A stretch of 64,000 nt of DNA from DASRHT01 sp035293765 (lineage in GTDB: Bacteria > Chloroflexota > Ktedonobacteria > Ktedonobacterales > Ktedonobacteraceae). Below, in pieces: positions 7,663-15,550 of the stretch. The first letter of the stretch is position 1. Each line of letters starts with the position of its first letter. Where the stretch lies: positions 74,137 through 138,136 of the forward strand of contig DATGMF010000058.1 of assembly GCA_035293765.1 (NCBI GenBank), given 5' to 3'. Position numbers and translations under genes: made by a program. The notes beneath the pieces are model-generated. The model searched no databases. It had not been told where the DNA came from and saw only the letters and a program-made list of their open reading frames with translations.

Positions 7663-8988
7663 TTATGGGCTGGCCGGGTGTGGGGGTATATGCCGTTCTC
7701 CTATCTGGTAGCTATAGCCATTCGACCGTCCAATAAGCTGGCAAAAGCGGTGAGGCACATCGCAGATTTTGCCCTGTTTCGTTGTCATGTTAAAGGACCC
7801 CCTGGCTCGCACCGCAACCCGCCCCACATGGGTTCCCCGACAGGCGAACCCCTCGGGGACCACCGCCCGCACCATATCCCCCGTTTGAAACCCATAATAG
7901 CGTTTGTGCCGCTGGCGATGGCTTACAGGAAACCCCATGGCATTGACGTTGCACAGACGGCGATGCCCTCGTCCCGTGGCGCTGATCAGCAGAGGAACCA
8001 CCCCTGCTGTGTGCAGGTGTGGTGGCGTGGAGGCTCCCACGGCTGCCGCATCACTCCAATGCGTTTTCGGCAAAGCCAACCTGATGCGGTTATATTTCGT
8101 CAACCCTCCAGACCCCACTTCTATGGGGAGCCCTGTCGCCTTGAGGCGCTCAAACAAGCACCAGCGTGTGACATTGACTGCTGTTGCATCTTTGAGGGAG
8201 GCATTAGCCTGCATGAGAATACGCTCCAGGCGGGCAGGATCATGGGCAAGGAACACACGGATGTCCTGGGTCCCCTTCGTCAGGTTGCAGGGCTCACAGG
8301 CCAGGCACAGGTTGGCGATTCTCTCCGTTCCCCCTTTGGCGCGTGGAACGATGTGCTCAAGCTGCAAAGGTACCCCAGTGGCTCCACAATATGTGCAGAC
8401 GCGTCCCCACTTTTCCAGCACGTATTCTCGCATTTCATACCCGAACAGGGTGCCTTGCTGGCACTCAATGCCAGCAATTTCGGGATTCTCCAGTTTTTGC
8501 AGGTCGAATCGGACCAGTTCCTGGGAAAGTGCGGTGACGTGCGCTAGCCTGCTGATCCGTCTGACCCAGGTGAGAATGTTCTCCACCCGGGAGCAAAGAG
8601 ACGGGGGCAACCATCCGTTCTTCCGTCTTCGGTTGGCCCAACGTGGAGCACGATACCGGGTTTTGCGGCAACGACGCCCCCGGCGCACGGCTCTGCGCGT
8701 GTCCAGGGCTTGTTTGATGTGGTCTCCCCGATGGGAGAGTTCGGCTGCCCATACGACTTGCCCGCTCGTGTCGTCCACCACAGCCAATCCCGTGGTTTTG
8801 GCACCTGGATCAATCTTGAGCCGCAGCGGTGCCGGTGCCGGATGCTCAACTAGGCGCCTGAGCATAATGGTGAATGGGAATCTGCGATAGACTGCTGCTT
8901 TCCCTTGCTTGAGCAGCAGGCGAGCTCTTGCTGAATGAACTGGCGAGAGCGGCTGTTTGAGCGCATCCAAAACGAAAACGTGTGACAT
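7663..8988 (-). CDS. iscB: IscB RNA-guided endonuclease (RuvC-HNH)
   Basis: A 441-aa IscB, the family ancestral to Cas9. Visible in order: N-terminal PLMP-type domain VFVLDALKQPLSPVHSARARLLLKQGKAAV; RuvC-I LRLKIDPGAKTTGLAVV (Asp); Arg-rich bridge helix RRAVRRGRRCRKTRYRAPRW; RuvC-II VRFDLQKLENPEIAGIECQQG (Glu); HNH domain CTYCGATGVPLQLEHIVPRAKGGTERIANLCLACEPCNLTKG; and RuvC-III HWSDAAAVGAS (His/Asp). All catalytic positions look intact, so both nuclease centres could be active. The C-terminal ~100 residues match the usual IscB RNA/TAM-interacting region (QRHKRYYGFQTGDMVRAVVP). The ATG at 8988 directly follows the RNA region, with AAGGAAGAATC as ribosome site. Confidence 0.95.
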   Translation of the reverse strand: MSHVFVLDALKQPLSPVHSARARLLLKQGKAAVYRRFPFTIMLRRLVEHPAPAPLRLKIDPGAKTTGLAVVDDTSGQVVWAAELSHRGDHIKQALDTRRAVRRGRRCRKTRYRAPRWANRRRKNGWLPPSLCSRVENILTWVRRISRLAHVTALSQELVRFDLQKLENPEIAGIECQQGTLFGYEMREYVLEKWGRVCTYCGATGVPLQLEHIVPRAKGGTERIANLCLACEPCNLTKGTQDIRVFLAHDPARLERILMQANASLKDATAVNVTRWCLFERLKATGLPIEVGSGGLTKYNRIRLALPKTHWSDAAAVGASTPPHLHTAGVVPLLISATGRGHRRLCNVNAMGFPVSHRQRHKRYYGFQTGDMVRAVVPEGFACRGTHVGRVAVRARGSFNMTTKQGKICDVPHRFCQLIGRSNGYSYQIGERHIPPHPASP

Positions 8989-9292
8989 GATTCTTCCTTG
9001 TTGTACCCATACGGGCCTCTGGTTTCCCAGGTAAAGCTCACCTCGACAACGTGTACAAGCGGTTTGTTGGTCAGCGCACCGGCTTCACCCGCTACACCTT
9101 TTAACGCTGACCCGCAGGGGTCCGAACTGGTGAAGCATTCGGACGTGCCTATGGACATCGGCAGTGCCACATTCGCTTGCAACGGAGCCCGATAGGAGAA
9201 GCACGCTCCTCCCCTGGCTGAGTCTGCTCATGTCCCGAGCCTGCGAACAACGCAAACGCTCCTCGTAGGCTCCCGCATTGAATACGGGGGTA
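8989..9292 (-). ncRNA. HEARO / IscB omega RNA
   Basis: About 300 bases upstream of iscB with no gene but many strong stems on the minus strand: GAGCCT/AGGCTC with a 27-base loop arm, GTCCGAA/TTCGGAC, GACCC-ctgc-GGGTC, GGTCAGCG/CGCTGACC, and GGAG...CTCC hairpins. HEARO RNAs are known to sit here and serve as IscB omega RNA; the guide is at the RNA 5' end, read from DNA flanking the element. On that model the guide would come from the sequence just beyond about 9292, reading leftward (...GATAGCCGTTGATGCGTCAT). End points are approximate. Confidence 0.85.
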
Positions 9293-9389
9293 CATGACGC
9301 ATCAACGGCTATCTTCCGTTCTAGCCGCTGGCTATTGTATCATTCCAGTAACGAATTTACCAGCATTCCAAAGCAAAGAGAGGCAACAT

Positions 9390-10154
9390 ATGGAACAAGA
9401 TTATCCTATCCTGGAATATGATAACACACCAGAAGCAATAATTGAACCTAAGCATCTACTCAAACCTATTGATATCGCGGAGCACGCCGTCGCCTGTTTT
9501 TTTCAGGATATCATCACACAATTGTCTCAGAAGCATACCATGCATGTGGTGAAACGTCTACGCAGCGAGATCGGCACGAACCCGGTATACGAGATCGAAT
9601 TTCAGGGTCGGCGCCTGACCGTCTTTCACCCGGGAGTAGGAGGGCCGCTGACAGCAGCAGTGCTTGAAGAGGTGATCGCGCTGGGATGCCGCAAATTTAT
9701 CGCCTGCGGCGGCGCGGGCGTGCTCAATGGCGATCTTGCATTGGGGCATATTGTTGTGCCAACAGCCGCCATCCGGGACGAGGGCACATCCTATCACTAC
9801 CTGCCACCGGCCAGGGAGGTGCCTGCCAGCGCGGAAGGCGTGGCAGCCATTGAACGTGTGCTGCAAGAGCATCACTGCGATTATGTTCTCGGCAAGACCT
9901 GGACCACCGACGCCATTTATCGCGAAACGGCGGCGAAAGTGCAGCAGCGCAGAGCGGAAGGTTGCCTGACCGTCGAGATGGAAGCGGCCTCTTTTTTCGC
10001 CGTCGCGCAATTTCGCAATGTGCAGTTCGCGCAAATGCTCTATGGAGGCGATGACCTGAGCGGCGAGCAATGGGACTCGCGCCACTGGGATAAACACACC
10101 TCCGTCCGCGAAAAGCTCTTCTGGCTCGCGGCGGAGGCATGTTTGTTATTATAA
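9390..10154 (+). CDS. Nucleoside phosphorylase (PNP/UDP family)
   Basis: A 254-aa phosphorylase that would split purine or pyrimidine nucleosides with phosphate for base salvage. Evidence: FHPGVGGPLTAAVLEEVIALGCRKFIACGGAGVLNGDLALGHIVVP (phosphate- and ribose-binding core), AAIRDEGTSYHYLPP, and TVEMEAASFFAVAQFR, the conserved Glu-Met-Glu ribose-binding motif of the family. The ATG at 9390 is chosen because GAGAGGCAAC precedes it; upstream in-frame ATG 9294 would add residues encoded by the IscB element border. Which base it prefers is not readable; uridine phosphorylase-like is possible. It is convergent with the Rieske gene, with a hairpin between them. Confidence 0.85.
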   Translation: MEQDYPILEYDNTPEAIIEPKHLLKPIDIAEHAVACFFQDIITQLSQKHTMHVVKRLRSEIGTNPVYEIEFQGRRLTVFHPGVGGPLTAAVLEEVIALGCRKFIACGGAGVLNGDLALGHIVVPTAAIRDEGTSYHYLPPAREVPASAEGVAAIERVLQEHHCDYVLGKTWTTDAIYRETAAKVQQRRAEGCLTVEMEAASFFAVAQFRNVQFAQMLYGGDDLSGEQWDSRHWDKHTSVREKLFWLAAEACLLL

Positions 10155-10159
10155 GTTAC

Positions 10160-10179
10160 AGCGTAATTTCTATTACGCT
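10160..10179. terminator. Hairpin between convergent genes
   Basis: AGCGTAAT-TTCT-ATTACGCT is a perfect 8-bp stem with a 4-base loop, starting 6 bases after the phosphorylase stop and just before the Rieske gene stop on the other strand. It probably serves both directions; flanks are AT-rich but lack a long T-run. Confidence 0.55.
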
Positions 10180-10186
10180 ATAAGTT

Positions 10187-11128
10187 CTATGACGTTGTAA
10201 CTCGCTTCACTTCGACCTGACCATCGCGCACGCGCGTCTCATAATGAGGCGCGTTTACCGTCGCCGGACCGGTAAGCACGCGCCCATTGCGCACACAGAA
10301 GCGAGCGCCATGCCAGGGACATTGCACCACATCACCCGTTAGCGTGCCTTCGTCCAGGGGTCCGCCGGCGTGCGGGCAGGTCGCGCCCATCGCATAGATG
10401 TTCTCACCCTGACGCAGTAAGATGAGCGGGACATTCGCAGCCATCACGCGACGAAGCTTATTCTCCTCCAGGCTCGCCAGCGGCAATACTGCTTCAAACT
10501 CTTCAGCGCCGTGCTCCCACGCGGCATGATTGACGGCGGTGCCCTTCACAAAAACCATATCGCCGCCAAAATACGCTGCCGATAAGACCGCGAGCAGCCC
10601 GACAAAGCCCAGGATGGCCGCAGCTATGCTTTCGTTCGAGCCGTTAAGCAGGCGCAAGATCAGCGAAACGATATACAGCACTGTTGCCGCGACATTCAGT
10701 AACGCGTGATACAGCCCCACGCGTCGCTCAGCCCCATAGGTATCGCTCCAATCGGCAAAGCCGGTTATCGCCGATGCCAGCGCGCCCACCAAACCAATAA
10801 TCACGCTCACCAGGGCGGCGCGGGCGGCCCAGACCGATGCGACCGGCGAGATCAGCCAGATAATATCAAAAACAGCGGCCATCAACCACGCGCCCAGCGG
10901 CACATCGGTTATCGCAGGATGCAGCGGATGCCCAAGCCATGTGCCATTGAGGAAACTTCTGAAGCGGCGTGGGGGCTTGCGCTGCGAGCCTATTATCACC
11001 TGGATACCATGCTGCAACCCATCGCTCAGCCGCTCCACAAAAGGCTGAGGCGGGGAGGGTGCGGGCGCGACGGGCTCACTCGTCGAAACAGCAACAACGT
11101 TTCCCTGACAACCACAGGTTTCACACAT
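10187..11128 (-). CDS. DUF2231 membrane protein fused to Rieske [2Fe-2S] domain
   Basis: A 313-aa fusion. Residues 1-10 carry a short Cys motif (MCETCGCQG). Residues about 65-200 form a DUF2231-type unit with about four membrane segments (HPLHPAITDVPLGAWLMAAVFD is typical). The C-terminal 110 residues are a Rieske domain with CPHAGGPLDEG and CPWHGARFCVRNG, giving the two Cys and two His ligands. It likely passes electrons at the membrane, but no partner oxygenase or cytochrome is nearby. It is divergent from a SufR-like Fe-S regulator; the operator at 11301-11326 lies in the shared upstream region, so the two may be co-regulated. Confidence 0.88.
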   Translation of the reverse strand: MCETCGCQGNVVAVSTSEPVAPAPSPPQPFVERLSDGLQHGIQVIIGSQRKPPRRFRSFLNGTWLGHPLHPAITDVPLGAWLMAAVFDIIWLISPVASVWAARAALVSVIIGLVGALASAITGFADWSDTYGAERRVGLYHALLNVAATVLYIVSLILRLLNGSNESIAAAILGFVGLLAVLSAAYFGGDMVFVKGTAVNHAAWEHGAEEFEAVLPLASLEENKLRRVMAANVPLILLRQGENIYAMGATCPHAGGPLDEGTLTGDVVQCPWHGARFCVRNGRVLTGPATVNAPHYETRVRDGQVEVKRVTTS

Positions 11129-11300
11129 CGCGTAAACTCCTTTACTATGCGCTCTGTATCGCTCTTATAACATCTTCACCAGGCATGCATGCTCAGAAAA
11201 AGAATTGGGAGCTTCATCCCCCCGGCAGCTCCCAATTCATCACGGTATCGATCCGGCACTGTGACGATACTCTACTGGTTTATATACCCTATAAATTGCA

Positions 11301-11326
11301 GAAAGTCAATAATTTACTTGACTTTC
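11301..11326. promoter_or_regulatory. Perfect 9-8-9 inverted repeat (operator)
   Basis: GAAAGTCAA (11301-11309) and TTGACTTTC (11318-11326) are perfect inverted copies separated by 8 bases. The site ends right next to the -35 element of the regulator promoter. It is the natural candidate binding site for the winged-helix regulator encoded downstream, giving autoregulation and possibly control of the divergent Rieske gene. Confidence 0.7.
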
Positions 11327-11356
11327 TTGACATTGGGGCGTAATGTTGATTATACT
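11327..11356 (+). promoter_or_regulatory. Promoter of the SufR-like regulator
   Basis: Consensus TTGACA at 11327-11332, an 18-base spacer and TATACT at 11351-11356. The transcript would start about 20 bases before the start codon, and AGGAGG at 11371-11376 is the ribosome site. Confidence 0.75.
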
Positions 11357-11383
11357 ACCTTCGAATTTACAGGAGGTTATAGA

Positions 11384-12016
11384 ATGGCTACAAACTGGAA
11401 TCAGCGTTTTTTTGCCAGCACCCGGGGGCGCATTATCACCTTGCTGCGTCGTGCCAGCCGCACGGTGGATGAGCTGGCTCAGGCGCTTGGCCTCACCGAC
11501 AACGCCGTGCGCGCTCATCTCAACACGCTTGAGCGCGATGGCTTTGTGCAACAACGAGGCGCGCGGCGCGGCAATAGCAAACCCTCCTACGTCTACGATC
11601 TCACGCCCGCCGCCGAACAACTCTATCCCAAAGCGTATGGAGCGGTGCTGCAACAGTTGTTGACGGTACTTTCCACTTCACTGCCACCGGAGGAGCTGGA
11701 AACGGTCTTGCGGCAGACGGGCCGTAACATCGCTGCCAGGTGGAGTAATCCATCTGATGATCTACGGGAGAGGCTGCAAGTCGCCGTCAATGTGCTCAAT
11801 GAATTGGGAGGAATGGCGGAGCTTGAACGCTCTAACGGCGGTTACTGCATCCAGGGGTATAAGTGCCCGCTGGCTATTGCCGCCCAGGAGCATCCAGAGG
11901 TATGCCGCCTCGCCGAATCGCTGCTGACGGAACTGGTGGGGGTTCCGCTGCAAGAGCAGTGCGAACACGGCGAGACGCCCCGTTGCCGTTTCGTCGTTTC
12001 CAGTTACGACGGCTAG
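11384..12016 (+). CDS. Winged-helix regulator with C-terminal Cys cluster (SufR-like)
   Basis: A 210-aa regulator. The N-terminal winged helix is ArsR/DeoR-like (RIITLLRRASRTVDELAQALGLTDNAVRAHLNTLERDGFVQQ). The C-terminal part has cysteines in GYCIQGYKCPLAIAAQEHPEVCRLAES and QCEHGETPRC, the spacing seen in SufR-type repressors that hold a [4Fe-4S] cluster. By family knowledge it may sense iron-sulfur or oxidative state. ATG 11384 has AGGAGG 8 bases upstream; longer in-frame starts would run through the promoter and operator. Its 3' end overlaps aroA by 4 bases in convergent orientation. A link to the divergent Rieske gene is inferred from the operator. Confidence 0.85.
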   Translation: MATNWNQRFFASTRGRIITLLRRASRTVDELAQALGLTDNAVRAHLNTLERDGFVQQRGARRGNSKPSYVYDLTPAAEQLYPKAYGAVLQQLLTVLSTSLPPEELETVLRQTGRNIAARWSNPSDDLRERLQVAVNVLNELGGMAELERSNGGYCIQGYKCPLAIAAQEHPEVCRLAESLLTELVGVPLQEQCEHGETPRCRFVVSSYDG

Positions 12017-13365
12017 ACATCTCGTATGTCCGCGCCCAGCCGCCGCAATTCCTCGAAGAAATGGGGATAGCTTTTAGCGATATGCTCGCTTCCGGTCAGA
12101 GTCAGCCCACGGGAGCTTCTCATTGCCACAATCGCCAGAGCCATCAGCAGGCGGTGGTCGTTGTGTCCATCGACAATGACGCCGCCCTCAACGCCTTGAG
12201 GCCGACCCTGTACAATGATAGCATCCTGTCGCGGCAACACAGCACAACCTGCCCGTCGCAGCTCAGTGCAAAGATCGTTGATGCGGTCGGACTCTTTATA
12301 GTGCAGGTTCTCAATATTATAGAAGACGCTCTCGCCTTCGGCAAAGCAGGCCAGGGCCACCAGCACAGGAATGCAATCGATGACCGGATCGCCGTTTAGC
12401 TCGATGCCGTGCAAGCGCCGCCCACCGCGCAACATCACCGTCTCGCCGTCGCGCCGCAGGTCGCATCCCATTGCCTGAAAAGCTGCCAGCAGCGCCTCGC
12501 CTACTTCATCGCCAGGGCGCAGACGCTCCAACCGGATCTGGCTCGCCGGATCATTGGCAGCCGCGCAGATAGCAAGCAGGGCCGCCGCCGATGGATAGTC
12601 GCCGGGGATGCTATAGGTGCCGGGACGATACTGCTGTCCAGCCGCGATAGTAAAGTGGCGCAGTTCCGCATCATGATCAACCACAATACCCGCCTCTTGC
12701 AGCACAGCAAGCGTTGCGCGTACCAGCGGCTGCGACTTCAACTCATCCACCACCTCGATCTCCAGCGGTTCTCCAATCAAAGGAGCGAGGAAGAGCAGGG
12801 AGCTGAGATATTGCGAACTACGCGCGCCCGAAACTGCGACTTTGCCGCCATGCAAGCTGCCGCCGCGAATCGTGATGGGAAGATAGCCGTCTGCTCCCGT
12901 CCCTTCGCAGGTCGCTCCCAGGCTGGTGAGCGCCTCTAACAGCTCGCGATTCGGACGCCTGCCCAGCGATTGTGGATGGTCGGTCACAAACGTCGCCTGC
13001 GGTAATAAGGCTCCCAGGCCCAGCAACAGGCGGAAGACCGCGCCCGCATTGCCGACATTGATCGTAATCGGCTCTGGACTATGTGGATGCCCTACGCCGT
13101 ACACCTGCAAGACCTTCCGCGACTCATCCTCCCACGCCAGCCTGGCCCCCAGCGCCTCGCAGCCACGAAAAAGCGCCGCGCTATCATCGCTCTCCGCCGG
13201 AAAGAGCACGCGGCTCTCGCCTTCGGCCAAAGCCGCGGCGAGCAAGTAGCGCAGGGTATAATACTTGGAAGATGGCACTTCAGGCGCACCATAAACGCGG
13301 CTAAACGGCGCAAGGTATAACTTTTTCATCGTCCACGGGGCAGATGGCTGCATATCTTCTTGCAT
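12013..13365 (-). CDS. aroA: 3-phosphoshikimate 1-carboxyvinyltransferase (EPSP synthase)
   Basis: This enzyme joins phosphoenolpyruvate to shikimate-3-phosphate, step six of the shikimate pathway to aromatic amino acids, in the cytoplasm. Family residues seen: SKYYTLRYLLAAALAEG (Lys/Arg of the substrate site), NVGNAGAVFRLLLGLGA, LGRRPNRELLEAL, SSQYLSSLL, GDYPSAAALL, IDCIPVLVALACFAEG, KESDRI and DGHNDHRLLMALA. The length of 450 aa is normal. The start at 13365 is preferred since GGAAGGAA lies 7 bases upstream; a longer start at 13401 has no site. No other shikimate genes are adjacent. NAGAVFR differs slightly from the common NAGT.xR. Confidence 0.93.
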   Translation of the reverse strand: MQEDMQPSAPWTMKKLYLAPFSRVYGAPEVPSSKYYTLRYLLAAALAEGESRVLFPAESDDSAALFRGCEALGARLAWEDESRKVLQVYGVGHPHSPEPITINVGNAGAVFRLLLGLGALLPQATFVTDHPQSLGRRPNRELLEALTSLGATCEGTGADGYLPITIRGGSLHGGKVAVSGARSSQYLSSLLFLAPLIGEPLEIEVVDELKSQPLVRATLAVLQEAGIVVDHDAELRHFTIAAGQQYRPGTYSIPGDYPSAAALLAICAAANDPASQIRLERLRPGDEVGEALLAAFQAMGCDLRRDGETVMLRGGRRLHGIELNGDPVIDCIPVLVALACFAEGESVFYNIENLHYKESDRINDLCTELRRAGCAVLPRQDAIIVQGRPQGVEGGVIVDGHNDHRLLMALAIVAMRSSRGLTLTGSEHIAKSYPHFFEELRRLGADIRDV

Positions 13366-13665
13366 ACGATTCCTTCCAATATCATATGTGCTCGCCAGCA
13401 TCTCACAACGGTTTCTCGATCATACAAAGCTGTTCCTCATTGTAAGCTATTTGATCCCTGACAACAAGGCTTGCGAGGGGGAAAAGTTTTTGCTTTTTGA
13501 AATTTCCCAACACGCCAAAATACATCTGCTTACTTATGTGCTGTCCATTGTTCATTTTTGCTATCACAGCGTACCATACAAAGATATTGCACTGTAATAA
13601 CAAATTGCTTCAACGAAAGTACATTAAAAATATTATATCTTCTCGACAAGAAAACATAAATTCGC

Positions 13666-13694
13666 TTGAAATTCGCTGAATATTTTGCTATACT
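13666..13694 (+). promoter_or_regulatory. Promoter of the flavin oxidase gene
   Basis: TTGAAA (13666-13671), 17-base spacer, TATACT (13689-13694), in a 370-base AT-rich gap between the divergent aroA and oxidase genes. The rest of this gap (13366-13665) holds only short AT-rich sequence, with nothing else I can support. Confidence 0.6.
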
Positions 13695-13739
13695 TGAATT
13701 TATTCCCTAAAAATAGCTTGATAGGAGGCAATTAGTATC

Positions 13740-14915
13740 GTGAAGCAAGAACAAATAATCATTGTAGGAGCGGGCATTATCGGGCTATCAACTGCTTATG
13801 CGCTCTTAAAACAAGGGATGAAGCATGTCACGGTGTTCGAACAGGCGGCTGTTGACCATCAGCGAGGAACCTCAAGCGGGCTCTCGCGACTCCTGCGCTT
13901 TGAGTATGGCGCTGACCTGTTCTACTCAGAAATGGTCAAGCTGAGCCTGGAACGCTGGCAGATGCTGGAGCGCCTCTCAGGGCAGTCGCTTTATACCCCA
14001 ACGGGACTGCTTGTACTGGGAAATGAAGATGATAGCTTTACCAGGGCAAGTCACCGCCTGCTCCAACATATGGGTCTACCAATCGAACGTCTCTCTCGCC
14101 AACATTGTACAGTACACTTTCCGCAGTTTAATACGCAGTCATACAATTTTCTCACCTATAACCCCAACGCGGGTATGCTCCACGCCTCTACCTGTTTGCA
14201 GACGCTTAAAAGGCTCGTCGTTGATCTTGGCGGTCATATTTATGAGAAGAGTTGTGTTACTCATATGACACACGATAGACAGCACCAACCTATACGCCTG
14301 CACCTGACCGGCGATGGTGAACAGATGGCGGATCGCGTCGTACTGGCAACGGGTCCGTGGGTTCACAAATTGCTGGCCGAGCTTTGTCTTCCTATCCGCA
14401 TTACACGTCAGCACCTGCTCTACTTTGCCAATCTCCCGCCTTCATCATTTGCATTACACGCATTTCCAGCTTTTATGGCTGGTGATCTCTACGGCTTTCC
14501 TATTCACAACACCTGCGTGGGCAGCGGCCCGAGCTGGCTTAAAGTCGCATCGCATATTTTTGGCAGCCCCATCGATCCAGACGAGATCCCTGTGGCAGAT
14601 AACTCTATGATTATGCGCATTACTGAGAAATTAAGCACGATCCTGCCTGCACTCCAGAAAGCTGTATTGGCCCATGTGGACGTTTGCATGTATGATGTAA
14701 GCCTCGACGAAGATTTTATCGTGGATCACCATCCCGCTGACTCGCGCATTGTTTTTGCGACCGGGCTGACCGGTCATGGCTTCAAGTTCGGTCCGGTCCT
14801 GGGCGAACTGCTCAGCAGTTTGCTTTGTGACACCGATCCGGTGGTGCCACTGGACCGTTTCCGCTTAGCCCGTTTCACCCATCCAATCGCGACACGAACA
14901 GGTTCTGCGGCCTGA
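13740..14915 (+). CDS. FAD-dependent amine oxidase, monomeric sarcosine oxidase-like
   Basis: A 391-aa flavoenzyme of the DAO/MSOX family, which oxidises N-methyl or secondary amino acids to give H2O2. The N-terminus IIIVGAGIIGLSTAYALLKQG is the FAD-binding Rossmann motif; GTSSGLSRLLRFEYG matches the sarcosine-oxidase group; VCMYDVSLDEDFIVDHHP aligns with the motif whose Cys binds FAD covalently in MSOX; TGLTGHGFKFGPVLGELL is the C-terminal flavin motif. The start is GTG 13740 with AGGAGG 11 bases upstream. The substrate could be sarcosine, N-methyltryptophan or another N-alkyl amine; no linked pathway gene is seen. Tandem terminator-like sequence follows. Confidence 0.85.
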   Translation: MKQEQIIIVGAGIIGLSTAYALLKQGMKHVTVFEQAAVDHQRGTSSGLSRLLRFEYGADLFYSEMVKLSLERWQMLERLSGQSLYTPTGLLVLGNEDDSFTRASHRLLQHMGLPIERLSRQHCTVHFPQFNTQSYNFLTYNPNAGMLHASTCLQTLKRLVVDLGGHIYEKSCVTHMTHDRQHQPIRLHLTGDGEQMADRVVLATGPWVHKLLAELCLPIRITRQHLLYFANLPPSSFALHAFPAFMAGDLYGFPIHNTCVGSGPSWLKVASHIFGSPIDPDEIPVADNSMIMRITEKLSTILPALQKAVLAHVDVCMYDVSLDEDFIVDHHPADSRIVFATGLTGHGFKFGPVLGELLSSLLCDTDPVVPLDRFRLARFTHPIATRTGSAA

Positions 14916-14920
14916 AGACG

Positions 14921-14956
14921 AGCGCGAGGGGGCGCTTCTCCGACCCTCCTCGCGCT
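14921..14956. terminator. Bidirectional hairpin between convergent genes
   Basis: AGCGCGAGG (14921-14929) and CCTCGCGCT (14948-14956) form a perfect 9-bp stem around an 18-base loop. It starts right after the oxidase stop and ends 5 bases before the stop of the next gene on the minus strand. Confidence 0.6.
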
Positions 14957-14961
14957 TCCCC

Positions 14962-15366
14962 TTAACCACCGCCTCCCCAAAAGTACGTGCTGAAATAGAG
15001 GCCTGTGGTGATTACAATATTCACAATGGTAAACACCAGCCCGATCATTGAAAGGCCAATTCCCCAGAATACCACGGTCCGTAAAGCTGTGATATGTCGA
15101 TTAGAAAACCCGATGAACAGGCCAGCAATAGCAAAGGGCAGGCCACAGACGGGAAAAAACGCCGTGATAATACTAAACACCCCCAGGATAAAGCCCATCA
15201 CCACATGCCTTCGCTGGACCTCTGTTAAAGGGACCGCCACCAGTGGCGCAGCAATTCTCTCCAGCGTGCTGCCCTGAGACGCTTTACGAAACAGCATCGG
15301 CTGAACCCGTAATCGCAACTGGTTACCCTGCATACTCTTGCCACCATGCTCCCGTGACGATTGCAT
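14962..15366 (-). CDS. Small membrane protein, about 134 aa (DUF4190-like)
   Basis: The C-terminal 85 residues hold two to three hydrophobic helices (VVMGFILGVFSIITAFFPVCGLPFAIAGLFIG and VVFWGIGLSMIGLVFTIVNIVITTGLYF), a layout seen in DUF4190-type small membrane proteins. The N-terminal 50 residues are polar and basic, probably cytoplasmic. ATG 15366 has GGAGGTGGAG just upstream. It ends in WGGGG. Function is unknown; it is convergent with the oxidase gene and separate from the FtsX gene by 185 bases. Confidence 0.65.
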   Translation of the reverse strand: MQSSREHGGKSMQGNQLRLRVQPMLFRKASQGSTLERIAAPLVAVPLTEVQRRHVVMGFILGVFSIITAFFPVCGLPFAIAGLFIGFSNRHITALRTVVFWGIGLSMIGLVFTIVNIVITTGLYFSTYFWGGGG

Positions 15367-15550
15367 TCTCCACCTCCATCTCATCCTCTGCCCGGCTCTC
15401 TTTTTGAACCATTTATTGTATGCTACATATTATGGGCCAGTAGCGCGCAATGGGTTCAAATAGATAGATACCTGAATAGAGGCTCTTCCTCCAAAGGAAA
15501 ACATCGTCTCTAAATAAAGTATAACCGCGCCATCTAATCTACTTTCTGTG

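Larger units (their letters stand above)
7605..9292 (-). mobile_element. IscB element (IS200/IS605 superfamily, non-autonomous)
   Basis: An iscB gene with a long structured RNA region upstream and a short end hairpin downstream: CCTCGGTC and AAGCCGGGG (about 7627-7648) pair imperfectly, as expected for the right end of such elements. No tnpA is present. The left (RNA) end is put near 9292, where the structured region starts with the CCCG/CGGG stem; the right end near 7605. The element lies between two genes transcribed away from each other (hypothetical/radical SAM leftward, nucleoside phosphorylase rightward), so it is in or next to their promoters. Exact ends need comparison with an empty site. 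Confidence 0.75.

Noticed and set aside
7468..8890. Long plus-strand frames opposite iscB (359 and 328 codons)
   Set aside because: Antisense shadows of the GC-rich iscB gene; no domain and poor start context.
13497..13679. 60-codon frame in the AT-rich gap before the flavin oxidase
   Set aside because: AT-rich composition, no ribosome site, and it overlaps the oxidase promoter.
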